Source: Strigamia acuminata
Lineage: Eukaryota; Arthropoda; Chilopoda; Geophilomorpha; Linotaeniidae
NCBI GenBank assembly: GCA_949358305.1
Contig: OX442319.1
Coordinates: 13,826,001-13,890,000, forward strand
Reading direction: 5' to 3'
DNA length: 64,000 nt
The notes under the pieces were generated by a model. That model saw nothing but the letters and a program-made list of their open reading frames with translations. It made no database searches and was not told the origin of the DNA. Numbering within the stretch: the stretch's first letter is position 1; the number at the start of each line of letters is the position of its first letter. A program made the position numbers and the translations under genes. Positions 32,399 to 42,900 of the stretch are shown here, piece by piece.

Positions 32399-33622
32399 CA
32401 GTCGTGTTCAAAAAAATTGGACCCTCACTCTAAGCAGGCAATTGAAAATTGTGAGGAATTTCGTGTTTTGCCACTAGGTGAAATACCAGACATCAACATG
32501 TGATAATATAGACAAGGCTATACAAGGTTATACACGGCTACGCAAGTAATTTGCATTGAAAAAATGAATAAAGGTTTGGCTGGTCCAGAGGAAGGAAATT
32601 TTATGTGTGGATAAGTAACTAGGATGCGATAATAACACGGGCGAATCCAGGCGGGAGCCACTGGGCTGGCTGACCCGTGCCGACTTTATTATGTAGATGT
32701 AGTATTGTGAGCATGTGAGGTGGTTTTTCAGTCTCGTGCAATCAGGGGTGGATCCAGAAGAAGGCATGGGGGCTATAGTCCTCCCCACCCAAATATTTTT
32801 TAGATCCGCCGTTGGATGGTAAGTTTAGAAAAAAGAAACGCCCATATGCCAGTGGCAATAATTAAAATGATTAAAATAAGTGGCACAGTGCCATTTATTT
32901 TATTTTATTCTTCAATTAGAAGTATCGCGTGCCGAATCTAACAGTAAAATGAATTTTCGGTTCGCTCTCGATCTCACAGGTCACGCCATGTTCGACACGT
33001 GTCCTATCGATTGCCGATGCATGTAAACAGTAATCAAGTCGACTAGGCAACGATTTTTATAGCTAACAACAATCCAAAAAAAATTCACAGTCTGTGGAAG
33101 TCATTCTATCTTGTGGTCATGCTCTAATTCTAATGAAAAGTGAGTCTAAATCTTATGTCAGACGAGGACCACTGTATCAGTTCGATCGTGTCTGAGTGAT
33201 TGAAAGACACAGCACAAGACAATAGAAACAAAGAACAGTAGTTCAGATTTTTAGCAAGATGAACCTTCTGAGAATATTTTTCTTTTACTTACTATCTGGA
33301 TGCATAAACATTTCAAAAAGCAATTGCTCGACAGGTATGATATACTTCAAAATTCTGAAAAATTTTGAATTGTTAATAGCAGCAAATTAAATGTGTTAAA
33401 AAAAACCGGACCCTCACTCTATGCTGGCAATTGAAATTGTGAGTAATTTTGCATTTTGAAACAACAGACATTAATAGGTGATAATTCTTGTATAGCAGAC
33501 AAGGGTATACAAGTATTATCACCTGTTGATGTCTGGTGTTTAACCTAGTGGCAAAACAGGAAAATACTCACAATTTCAATTGCCAGCGTAGAGGGAGGGT
33601 CCAGTTTTTTTGAACACGACTG
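32399..33622. mobile_element. Tc1/mariner-type element with long TIRs and foreign interior
   Basis: Starts cagtcgtgttcaaaaaaatt and ends with its inverse (aatttt replaced by agtttttttgaacacgactg), TA duplicated at both sides (32397-32398, 33623-33624). Copy 2 is uninterrupted at the equivalent site (near 51588). The outer arms extend about 140 bp (ggaccctcactct, caattgaaa, agacatcaacatgtgataat). A third arm copy in left orientation lies at 33386-33480, so the right end alone is a full palindrome. Between the arms (32560-33385) is unrelated DNA including the exon at 33259-33334. Confidence 0.8.
33259..33334 (+). CDS. Candidate signal-peptide first exon inside a TIR element
   Basis: ATG at 33259 opens MNLLRIFFFYLLSGCINI and runs to NCST before a good donor (acag/gtatga at 33334/33335). 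Short basic start, hydrophobic core and small residues make a textbook signal peptide. No following exon was found in the window, and the copy-2 locus lacks it. It may be a captured host exon or part of an unrecognised gene. Confidence 0.4.
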
Positions 33623-33624
33623 TA

Positions 33625-34562
33625 CAGTACGTCATTTGCAGCGTTTTCTTTCTCCATTCTCAATTCGTCAATAATCGTTAATTCCCTCTCCGTGGGTGAA
33701 GAACAACGAAGAGAAAGAGAGAAAGAATGATAAACCCGTCCAGTAATTAAAATTACCACGTCGTTCGTGCTCATTCAATCGTTTCGTTTAACTCAACATG
33801 TTTCCGCCATTACTGTTCTGGTCGACTGCTTCTGCCTGGTTCCGACCGGGAGAAGTGCTTGGCGACCGGTCTCGGCCTAGCGATCTAAAACTAACCTAGC
33901 AACAAAATGAAAAAATAAATAAATAAATAAATAAATAAATAAATATGAAAATAAATTAACATTACATTATTACATATCTAAGTGCAGCCCTGAATTTAAC
34001 AATTTGGCAGTTGCGTTGCTGTGGCAAGTTTTATCAGGGCTTTGCCAGAGCTCATCCCCGGTCAACTGTCACGATGAATCCAACAATTTCAAACAATTTG
34101 TTCTCCATTAACCCTCGTTTGATTTAATTTATGCGTTCAATTTACGCAATTAAAATTAGTACTACAGGATTTCTTGTTTGTATAGGGTACCAAATGGGTT
34201 ACCACACTTGTGCTTTGTATAGTTGTATCACCTTTTATCTATTACCGGGTTTTTGCTTCACCCATAACTATCTATTGTTTGCATCACTCTCTTATGTTTG
34301 CACTGACGATGCCATGCTCATACATGGAATAACAGTTAAGTTCTTTTACCACATATTATGACCTCATTTCCAACCTCCAAGCTTCAACAATGGTTGCATT
34401 ACGCAATACCCATGTTGCAGCGCTTGCATCGAAGAAAATGTTCTTATGTCAGAAAATTGATTATCAAGAGCACCGGCAAGGAAACTTATAAATTAACGAT
34501 TGTTGCAAGCATTCGAAATAAAAAACGTTTTATATTTGTATTCAAATTATTGGTTTGCAACG
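33625..34562. other. End of duplication copy 1 and spacer between the copies
   Basis: 33625-34075 matches 51590-52027 (shared words ctttctccattctcaattcg and gcgaccggtctcggcctagc; an AAAT microsatellite at 33905-33946). 34076-34562 is unique DNA between the two copies with no supported gene. Confidence 0.5.
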
Positions 34563-34859
34563 TACACTCACAGAAAGAAAAATATTCTCTTTATTTGTGC
34601 GATTTAATTTTTTTATGTTTGCCTGCCATGTAAAGATTTAATCACTTCATTTCGGTCTCTTATCAGTGTGGTCCAAACACCCCTAGCCTTGACCCCTGTA
34701 TCAACAAACAAATGCCCCATTGAATTCAGAATTACGTCCAACTAACACAGAATTTCTTAATAATTAAATTTAAAATTTTTCTAATATAAATAAAAAATGA
34801 TAAAATAATGTCAGTAAATGTTGCTTCAAAAAGCTCCATCAATAGAATTCATAAATAAT

Positions 34860-35930
34860 AGAGGTTTTGCGATTGGACTTTTTTCAAACTTATAACTTAT
34901 AACTTATAAGTAAAAAGTATAAGTTATACGTTTGAAAAATTGAAAAATGAACGTATAGATTTGAACTATACGTTGCCCTATACGTTGCCCTATACGTGCA
35001 GTACGTATAGGGCGCGCATGCGCATTGGTCAATAATTGGCCAAAACAAGGCGCCATTTTTTTTAGCGATAGATCGCCTCGTGTGTGGCCTCGTCAAAGCG
35101 ATGTTTGGACGCATTATTGCGATTGAATGTGGCCGAACATCGCCCGCATTCGATCACACAAATGCGGGCGATGTTCGGCTGCATTCGATCGCTCAAATGC
35201 GACTAAACATCGTCCGTATTTGTGCAATCGAATGCGGCCGAACATCGCCGGCATTTGTGCAATCGAATGCGGCCGAACATCGCCCGCATTTGTACGGTCG
35301 AATGCGGGCGATGTTCGGCCGCATTCGATCGCTCAAATGCGACTGAACATCGCCCGTATTTGTGCAATCGAATGTGGCCGAACATCGCCCGCATTTGTGC
35401 AATCGAATGCGGCCGAACATCGCCCGCATTTGTACGGTCGAATGCGGGCGATGTTCGGCCGCATTCGATCGCTCAAATGCGACTGAACATCGCCCGCATT
35501 TGTGCAATCGAATGCGGCCGAACATCGCCCGCATTTGTGCAATCGAATGCAGCCGAACATCGCCCGCATTTGTACGGTCGAAGGCGGGCGATGTTCGGCC
35601 GCATTCAATCGCACAAATGCGGCTAAACAAAGCTTTGACGAGGCGTGCAGGGAGGTAGAAAAAACACACAAACACACACAATAATTTTCATAAGAAATAA
35701 AAATAAATAAATGAATAAATAAAAGAAAAGAAAAGGTATAAAAATTTAAGAACACTTTAACAGATATCACTTTTAGTTTTTATATGTAAAAGTTATATGT
35801 TCCAAAAAAGTTCAATCGCAAAATGAATGAACTTATAACGTATAACTTATAACTTATAACTTATAGGTCATAAATCTATAAGTTATAAGTTATAAGTTAT
35901 ACTTATAAAAAGTGAAATCGCAAAACCTCT
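34860..35930. mobile_element. TIR element carrying a GC-rich satellite
   Basis: Ends agaggttttgcgatt and the inverted aatcgcaaaacctct, with a 3-bp duplication aat on each side when compared with the empty site in copy 1 (cataaataatgtttgctg). Inside the ends are palindromic ataacttataagttata tracts (34885-34930, 35835-35905). No transposase is encoded. The 3-bp target size would fit a PIF/Harbinger-like element; the class is inferred. Confidence 0.8.
35090..35640. repeat. 35-bp GC-rich satellite in alternating orientation
   Basis: Units of cgcccgcatttgtgcaatcg plus aatgcggccgaacat recur every 35 bp and switch orientation several times (cgaatgcgggcgatgttcgg). The unit is itself partly palindromic. 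It stays open in several frames on both strands, giving proteins rich in NAAEHRPHLCNRMRPNIARI-like repeats, which I regard as artefacts. Confidence 0.92.
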
Positions 35931-37801
35931 AATGTTTGCTGTCAAATAAAAATGTTCCACTTCCTCTCCCGAAGCAATAAAACTTCTGAAAGAAATAATT
36001 CATCGGGCATAAGCAGTTGTCATTTATTTCAAAAATAAATCATCTTTATGTAAAATAGTAAACAGGATGTTAAATATATTGATTAGAAAAACCAAAGAAG
36101 CAGACCCGGTCAAGCTGGAGTAACACTTGCTTCAACTGAAATACACCCCTCTACTATTCTCACCGTGGATGGTGAGAATATTTCCACTGCTCAACGGTTT
36201 GAATGGCCTTTCACCGTTAGTCATTGTGACCGATCAAATTCAGACAACTGGATTGACCAACTTTGATACAACTGCTCGAACTACATTTTCAGTCCTACGT
36301 AAAGGTAAGACGATACATTTTATTACGTACACCAACTAAACTAGTAAACGAGGCATACAGATATACCAGTATGTGAGAAAAATAAATAATGGAAGCACAA
36401 CAAGCAAGACAACCGTTAGGTCCGTTCGGCTGGATTCAGAAACACAGAATGCGTGACCTCGTTGCAAACATTCTCAGCGAGCAAACGGAGACACCGGAGT
36501 TGATCAAATCACTCAAGAAAATTTCGGGAAAGAAAAAGATTCTGCGTGTACTAGTTTGCACTCTACTCTTGATGAATATAGCAGCTTGTGTTTACCAAAG
36601 CGCAGACCGAATAATGCATTACATGTCTGAGCCAACGGCAGTTGACGCCAACTTACAAGTTAGTTGAAACAACAGACGCTTCTACGATGCCATTTGTTTA
36701 TTTTTATCCAGACACCACGCAAGAATTTAATAATTTCATAAATGATAAAGACCAATGCAACGATATGCACACTAATCCATGGATCACAAAATATAACTAC
36801 TCAGACGTAATAGAATATGTGAGACCTTCTAACTTCATAACCGATGCCTACTTTGCAGCGGTAAATCATTTTTTTTTTTTAAATATTCTGTTGTCTAAAA
36901 ATTCAACGTTTAATCCAAAATCTAATTTCATGTAATGTTTGTAGGGAAAATCACGTGCTAACCTTACAGTTAAAATGCACCCTGCCCCTTGGCCAGTGAC
37001 TCAAGTTTCTAGTCGTGAGTCTACAAAAATTGGTTTATTTAAATTTTAAAATCCATTTTCTTTAGCATTTGTTTTTTCATCTGGAAATCAATATTACAAG
37101 ATGATAATAAAATTCAAACTCCCCAAAAAATGCTTGGACGTTGTTGTAAGTATTTGATTAGCTAAATGAATTGCATTAATTTGCACTAATTTGCATTGAA
37201 AACAAACTTGATTCGTTATTAAGAGAAAGTTTTTAGTCTGCAAGTGCATCCAATATGCCACTTTACTAATCGCCTATTTTTGTAACAATTGCCATTCATT
37301 GTTTTAATTTAAAGGTAGTAATAGATACCTCACCGTTCGTGGATCATTTATACAAATATAATTTAATCAGAATGCCATGTTATCGCAAAATGAACCGTGC
37401 TGGAATAATCACGCAGAAAGTAAGGATTAAGTTCAAAGTTCAAAGTTAAAAAAATAAGATATTACTGTCTTACAAGGAGACCGCAGGAGTGTGTCCCTCA
37501 CAATTGTTCAATTTTTGTCAAAATAAAGTATTGTTATTATCTAAACAGTCAATACTTTCATTATTTAAATGCAACGCTCTTTCACATTGTAACACACAGT
37601 CAAAACACACAGAATTCTTTACTGTGTGTAGAATCATCCTTCTTTCACTTTTTTGAGTAAAAAGGTCAAGTGTAGCACTACACTTGGTGATTAGCCTGTT
37701 CAAACCTTACTCTGAAACCCAGGTAATTTGATATCACATGACATATCACATCACAACTTTGTTCACCAACATGACTGCCTGCATGAAGGCAACAATAGTG
37801 T

Positions 37802-37873
37802 GCAGTGGTGGCCCAGTGGTTACGGCAATAAACCAGGAATCTTTCCACACAGGTTCAAATCCTGTTTGTGAAA
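37802..37873 (+). ncRNA. tRNA-like sequence with pol III A and B boxes
   Basis: TGGCCCAGTGG at 37809-37819 matches the A-box consensus and GGTTCAAATCC at 37852-37862 the B box, 43 bp apart as in a real tRNA gene. The T arm (acagg-ttcaaat-cctgt) pairs perfectly. The 5' and 3' acceptor segments do not pair and the anticodon arm is poor, so it is a tRNA-derived, SINE-head-like promoter rather than a functional tRNA. Confidence 0.6.
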
Positions 37874-38012
37874 ATTTTTACTGTTTTTTTTTTTTTATTT
37901 ATTTTTAGCAGTAAAGTTAATGTTTCTTATTTTATATTTGTTAAAAAATTAAAATTAATTAAATTAAAATTTTTTAAAAACAAATATAAAAATAACAAAC
38001 ATGAACTTTACT

Positions 38013-38084
38013 TTTCACAAACAGGATTTGAACCTGTGTGAAAAGATTCCTGGTTTATTGCCGTAACCACTGGGCCACCACTGC
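38013..38084 (-). ncRNA. Second, inverted tRNA-like sequence
   Basis: Mirror copy in the opposite arm: B box at 38024-38034 and A box at 38067-38077 on the minus strand. The two would be transcribed towards each other across the AT-rich centre. Confidence 0.6.
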
Positions 38085-38480
38085 ACACTATTGTTGCCTT
38101 CATGCAGGCAGTCATGTTGGTGAACAAAGTTGTGATGTCATATGTCATGTGATATCAAATTACCTGGGTTCCAGAGTAAGGTTTGAACAGGCTAATCACC
38201 AAGTGTAGTGCTACACTTGACCTTTTTACTCAAAAAAGTGAAAGAAGGATGATTCTACACACAGTAAAGAATTCTGTGTGTTTTGACTGTTTGTAAGAAT
38301 GTGAAAGAGCGTTGCATTTAAATAATAAAAGTATTGACTGTTTAGATAATAACAATACTTTATTTTGACAAAAATTAAACAATTGTGAGGGACACACTCC
38401 TGCGGTCTCCTTGTTAGCAGTCAAACATGTAATGTTTAGTTCTACAACTTTCAAAATATTAGCGCTGTTTGTTTATTCTA

Positions 38481-39332
38481 CCGGGTGGCCCACATAAAAC
38501 CGGCCCAACAATAAAGGAGGGTTACGAAGGGTGACTCAAAAAAATGTATACACGCACAAAATTAAATATACATTAATCATTAGCTGAGGGTAGTGTTGTT
38601 TAATTAACGTTTCTAGTGCAGTTGTTTCCGCTTAGTTTCCGTTTAGTTTTTGACGATGCGAGCTTTCATTCTCGAGATATTTGCGATTTTAATCAATCAT
38701 TGTCCGAATTCGCCAAGTTTGATTGCACTAGTCATTCCCAAATTTTTTGGCACTTTTTGAATCTCTTCAAGGATACTTTTGTGGATTTCTTCAGATGTAC
38801 CAGTACGAGATTGTGCTTGATTTTGTGAAATTTTCTGAGATTGTGCTTGATTTTGTGAAATTTTCTGAGATTGTGCTTGATTTTGTGAAATTTTCTGAGA
38901 TTGTGCTTGATTTTGTGAAATTTTCTGAGATTGTGCTTGATTTTGTGAAATTTTGCTACATTTTTTTGAGATTTTGCTAAAGTAAAGTCGTATGGTACCA
39001 AAAAAGTGTTACAGGTATCAGTTACCAGTCCCAAATTGCTGTATTTTTACCACAAAATCTAAAATTCAAGCTAACTAGTGCCATCAAACTTGGAAAATTC
39101 GGACAAAAATTGATGAAAAATGCACATATCTCGAGGACCAAAGCTCGGACCGTCAAAAACTAAACGCCAAATGAAAGACCGGAAAAAACTGCATTAGAAA
39201 CGTTAATTAAACAACGCTGCCCACAGCTAATGATTAGTGTATATTTAATTTTGTGCGTAAATACATTTTTTTGAGTCACCCTTCGTAACCCTTCTTGTAT
39301 ATTGTCGGGCTGGTTTTATGTGGGCCACCCGG
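38481..39332. mobile_element. TA-target TIR element with long arms
   Basis: Begins ccgggtggcccacataaaac and ends with its inverse; TA duplicated outside (38479-38480, 39333-39334); copy 1 has the intact site ttctaggtaac near 24215. The arms extend more than 120 bp. Inside, 38805-38955 is a 30-bp tandem repeat (tgagattgtgcttgattttg), five units. No transposase. Confidence 0.88.
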
Positions 39333-40384
39333 TAGGTAACAATTGTGCTAAAATTAATTCAATATTTCATTCTAAACTTGTTTTAGTTTCACTTTATTAA
39401 CCTGAAACGAAAACCGAGTGGCAATGAAGTTGACTTAGAGAACTGCTTGCGAGCTTGTTTCAGGAAAAGGATAAACGTCAGGTACTGTAAAGTGTCGTTA
39501 TGACAAAATCTTCATATACAAACACAGATATCCATTGGATGTCCGTGTTCTGTGGGAAAATAAAGAAGGGATTAAAGTGTTTATATCAACAGGTGTTGTA
39601 CTTTACAACTACTTGGCAAAAAATGGAAGAATGGTCAAAACTAAGTTCATCACCTCTTTTAATACAATTTTCTAAACGTAACAAAATAAATGAATAAACA
39701 ATACTTTTAGGATATAATTCTACAATTATTTGGCTACAATTTTTGTTGGAATTATTCAAACGTTCCCGCGCATCGCGTCATAACATCTATCAAACCCTAG
39801 TTACGACTCAGGTATAAACGTTCCTAGAACATTCGGTGTATTTTGAGTATACAATTTTGTTAAAAGCAAACTTAAATATTATGATTCCATTTTGAGTAAT
39901 CTGGATTTCCAAAATGAAAAAAACTGGAATATGCAATTGTTTGAGACAAAAACAATTGAGCAATGAGTTAAAGTGGTATACAAAACATTTATTAGTTGAA
40001 ATTATAACTTTTAGTTGATGTGGATCATCGTTTTGCATTAATTACAGTTTGGATTTTGTTATAGTTTCAAGAAATAAATGTTTTTTATCTCACTATTCCA
40101 CATTGTTACATTGGTAAATTGAATCAATATTTTTCAGTTCAAGTTTAACCAAACCACAGCTAAATAATGGTAGACTCGTATCCTAAACACCATCATTTAT
40201 TTATTTATTTATTTTGTTACCTTTAAGAAGTTGTAGCAAAATACGGTCATGAACATAGTTTGAACAATATTCCATTTTGGCAAGGAGCTGTACTGGACAA
40301 CTACTGAGTTGTGTAGCTTGTTCAAATGCTGGGTTAAAGGTTTAGGGGCTTTCATTTGTCTTCACGTTGAGAAAATCACTTAAC

Positions 40385-40526
40385 TGCATTCAAAAACTCT
40401 AAAACACCTCTAAAACTCGTTTCGTGTCTGTACGTGTGACGTCATTCCGATTGAATAACATGGGAATGACGTCACATGTACAGACATGAAACGAGTTTTA
40501 GAAGCGGTTTAGAGTTTTTGAATGCA
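40385..40526. mobile_element. 142-bp palindromic MITE next to a splice acceptor
   Basis: tgcattcaaaaactct at the left is inverted as agagtttttgaatgca at the right; the inner arms also pair (ctcgtttcgtgtctgtac / gtacagacatgaaacgag). It is absent from copy 1 and ends 24 bp before the large DEG/ENaC exon at 40551. Confidence 0.85.
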
Positions 40527-41749
40527 TCTAGAGTGTTCATGTTGTTTCAGTTATTTATTTTATGAACTACAAAATCAACAAAAATACAACCGAACTGAAA
40601 TTGCAAGGCAGTCCAAGTATATAAGAGATCTGTGTAACAATGCCAACGCCATTGAGAAATGCAAATGTCTCGATTTATGCGATGTGACACATCAAAGTAC
40701 TTCATTCAATACAGAGAAATACAAAGAAGATGTTCTACAAGTATATGCTGTGAATAATTATGTTCGAACAATGCAAGAACGTCACTCTTACGATCTCATC
40801 GATTTTTTTTGTGATATTGGAGGAACCATCGGTCTCTATTTCGGCATGTCATGCTTAACACTCGTTGAAATATTTGTCCACTGCTGCAAAACACCTTTCG
40901 TCAAGTCCTACAAAACAACTAAAGAAAATTGCCAGTTGAAGGAGAGAATACAAACGATACTCGAAAAGAAACAGAAAACGCAAAAACAATCATTTGCCAA
41001 AAAACTGTTGAAAATGGAAACCATAGTTATATTATTCCTACTCTCTCTTTCAGTTTATTACATGTACGATTTGATGAATGAGTTTCTGAAATATCCAGTC
41101 TATCAAACTGTTAGTCTCGAAAGGGACAAAATCATAGATTTTCCACAAATTATTGAATGTGAAGAAAATAAGAAAATATTAAAAGCAAAATATGATTTAG
41201 CTAAAAAAATGAATGCTAATAGCGAAGATTACCAACTCATCGATTTGCTTCATCAATCATCAGAATTCGCTAACGAGCCATTGCAATTATGGAACGCTTC
41301 ATCCAATTTCAAATACTATGACGACCGAATACGGAAATTAAACCAGAGTGTAAGCAAATGAATATTCAAAGAAGGTGAATTTGTTTGCATACTTTTATTT
41401 TTTTTACAGTCTAACCCACTATTTGCTGTTAATCTATCTACTCTGTCAACAATGTTTGGACTATGCAGTGTTTTCAAGAAAAGTAGCAAAAATTTGACAT
41501 TATTCTATGCCATCTTTCAACTTGTTTAGCCACCTAAACTTCTAACACACGTTGCCCTAAGAATCGACCCAAAATGCACCAGCCCTGTAAAAGACTAGCG
41601 GATACATTTCATATTTTCATAATGATGGGTTTGACATTGTCACAACATCAAAACGAGTTAACGCACATGTTGGCAATGCGTGCTGACCACGCTGCTAATG
41701 TATCTCGATTGAGGAACCTCTGCACCTTAAAATAGTGCTTAATTACAGC

Positions 41750-42196
41750 TAGGACGATTACCTACAGGACTTCACATTCGCCATTTTTTTTAAATCTAAG
41801 TTGTTCCGTAGAAATGCGAAGGAGGAGCAATCTGTCGTTGCATTGTTAAAACTTTTTGCGGGCAAATGGCGGACAATTGACATCCCACATTTACATTTTT
41901 GGAGGATGTTATAACATAGTTAAATTTTATTTAACGTTTGATTTAAAAATAATATCTAAAAATGTACTCCGTAATAAATAATTTTCAGATATTATTTTTA
42001 ACTTAAACATAAAATATAAATGTCCTCTAAAAATGCAAATGCGGGATGTCATGTCAGTTGTCCGCCATTTGCCAGCAAAATGACGTCATTTTGTGCCGTT
42101 TCTGCTGGATGGTGCCACGATAACAAAACAGAATCGCTTTACAGTCTAACAAATGAAATTTTGCTAGATGTGAAGTCCTGTGGTTAATAGTCCTAG
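41750..42196. mobile_element. hAT-like MITE, copy-2 specific
   Basis: Ends taggacgattacctacagga and the inverted tcctgtggttaatagtccta, flanked by the 8-bp duplication attacagc (41742-41749, 42197-42204). The interior is an imperfect palindrome (ggatgttataac, aatggcggacaattgacatc and its inverse). Absent from copy 1. Confidence 0.85.
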
Positions 42197-42753
42197 ATTA
42201 CAGCATGAACCAAGCATGACATGAACACGTATACATTTTCTACCCGGCTGCTTTTTGACTACACTTTTTTCACCCGGCTACAAGTAAAGTTCGATCCAAG
42301 TTAGCACGTCACTCAAATCGTCACACCTGCACTGTAAACACTGGCAGATGTGTTTTTTTAAATGTATGATCGCCTTTTGTTTCAAGTTACAACACCAAAA
42401 CACGAGTACTCAAGCAAAAGTTTTATACGTGTTGGCAATGTGTGCTTACTATGCTTGATCTTAATTAATCAATCACGGATGCAGTGGGATTTTGAGGTGG
42501 CGCCATATTTGACGACCAGGGTTACTTTGTAGACTCACAATGTAGATGGGTTGAGGCAACTATTGATTTAAAGGGAGGGGAATAATATTACAATCTAATC
42601 CATCGCGACCTTGTGCTTTTCTATACCATCCAATCTAAATCAGTTTCGATCCAGTGCCATCGACTTTCCAAAGTAACTCTTAATTATTCCAAATTTCATA
42701 AGAGTTGCTACCCGCAACAATTCCACTTTTTCCTATCATAAACACGTCATATA

Positions 42754-42900
42754 TACTCTTTCCACACTCAAGAGGTCCCCTCTGAAGCTTGGCTCCCATT
42801 GGCCACCATATCACTGGTGTACTAATCCTCAGAACTGCAGTTGATTGGTGGCCAATGGGAGCCAAGCTTCAGAGGGGACCTCTTGAGTGTGGAAAGAGTA
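42754..42900. mobile_element. 147-bp palindromic MITE with TA duplication
   Basis: Arms of about 55 bp starting tactctttccacactcaaga are perfectly inverted; TA is duplicated (42752-42753, 42901-42902) and copy 1 keeps the empty site catatggaataa near 26660. It ends 37 bp upstream of a DEG/ENaC exon. Confidence 0.9.

Larger units (their letters stand above)
22313..34075 (+). repeat. Segmental duplication, copy 1 (about 11.8 kb)
   Basis: This block is repeated in direct orientation at 34563-52027. Matching anchors: acagaaagaaaaatattctc (22320 and 34571), the two DEG/ENaC genes exon by exon, the 25-bp minisatellite, and gcaagttttatcagggcttt near the right ends (34023 and 51976). Copy-1-only insertions are the elements at 27209-27343, 31254-31698 and 32399-33622. 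Confidence 0.93.
37473..38413. mobile_element. 941-bp near-palindromic element with a tRNA-like unit in each arm
   Basis: Starts caaggagaccgcaggagtgt and ends with its inverse; arms of roughly 430 bp pair almost perfectly around an AT-rich centre (37880-37990). TTA is duplicated at both borders (37470-37472, 38414-38416), and copy 1 has the empty site near 24150. No protein is encoded. A 3-bp TWA-type target suggests mobilisation by a PIF/Harbinger-like transposase. Confidence 0.9.

Noticed and set aside
35080-35770. Several overlapping open frames encoding repeats such as CNRMRPNIARICAIECGR
   Set aside because: They are translations of a 35-bp palindromic satellite, open in several frames on both strands.
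37802-37873. Functional tRNA gene
   Set aside because: A and B boxes and the T arm are good, but the acceptor stem does not pair, the anticodon arm is poor, and the sequence is duplicated in inverted orientation inside a mobile element.
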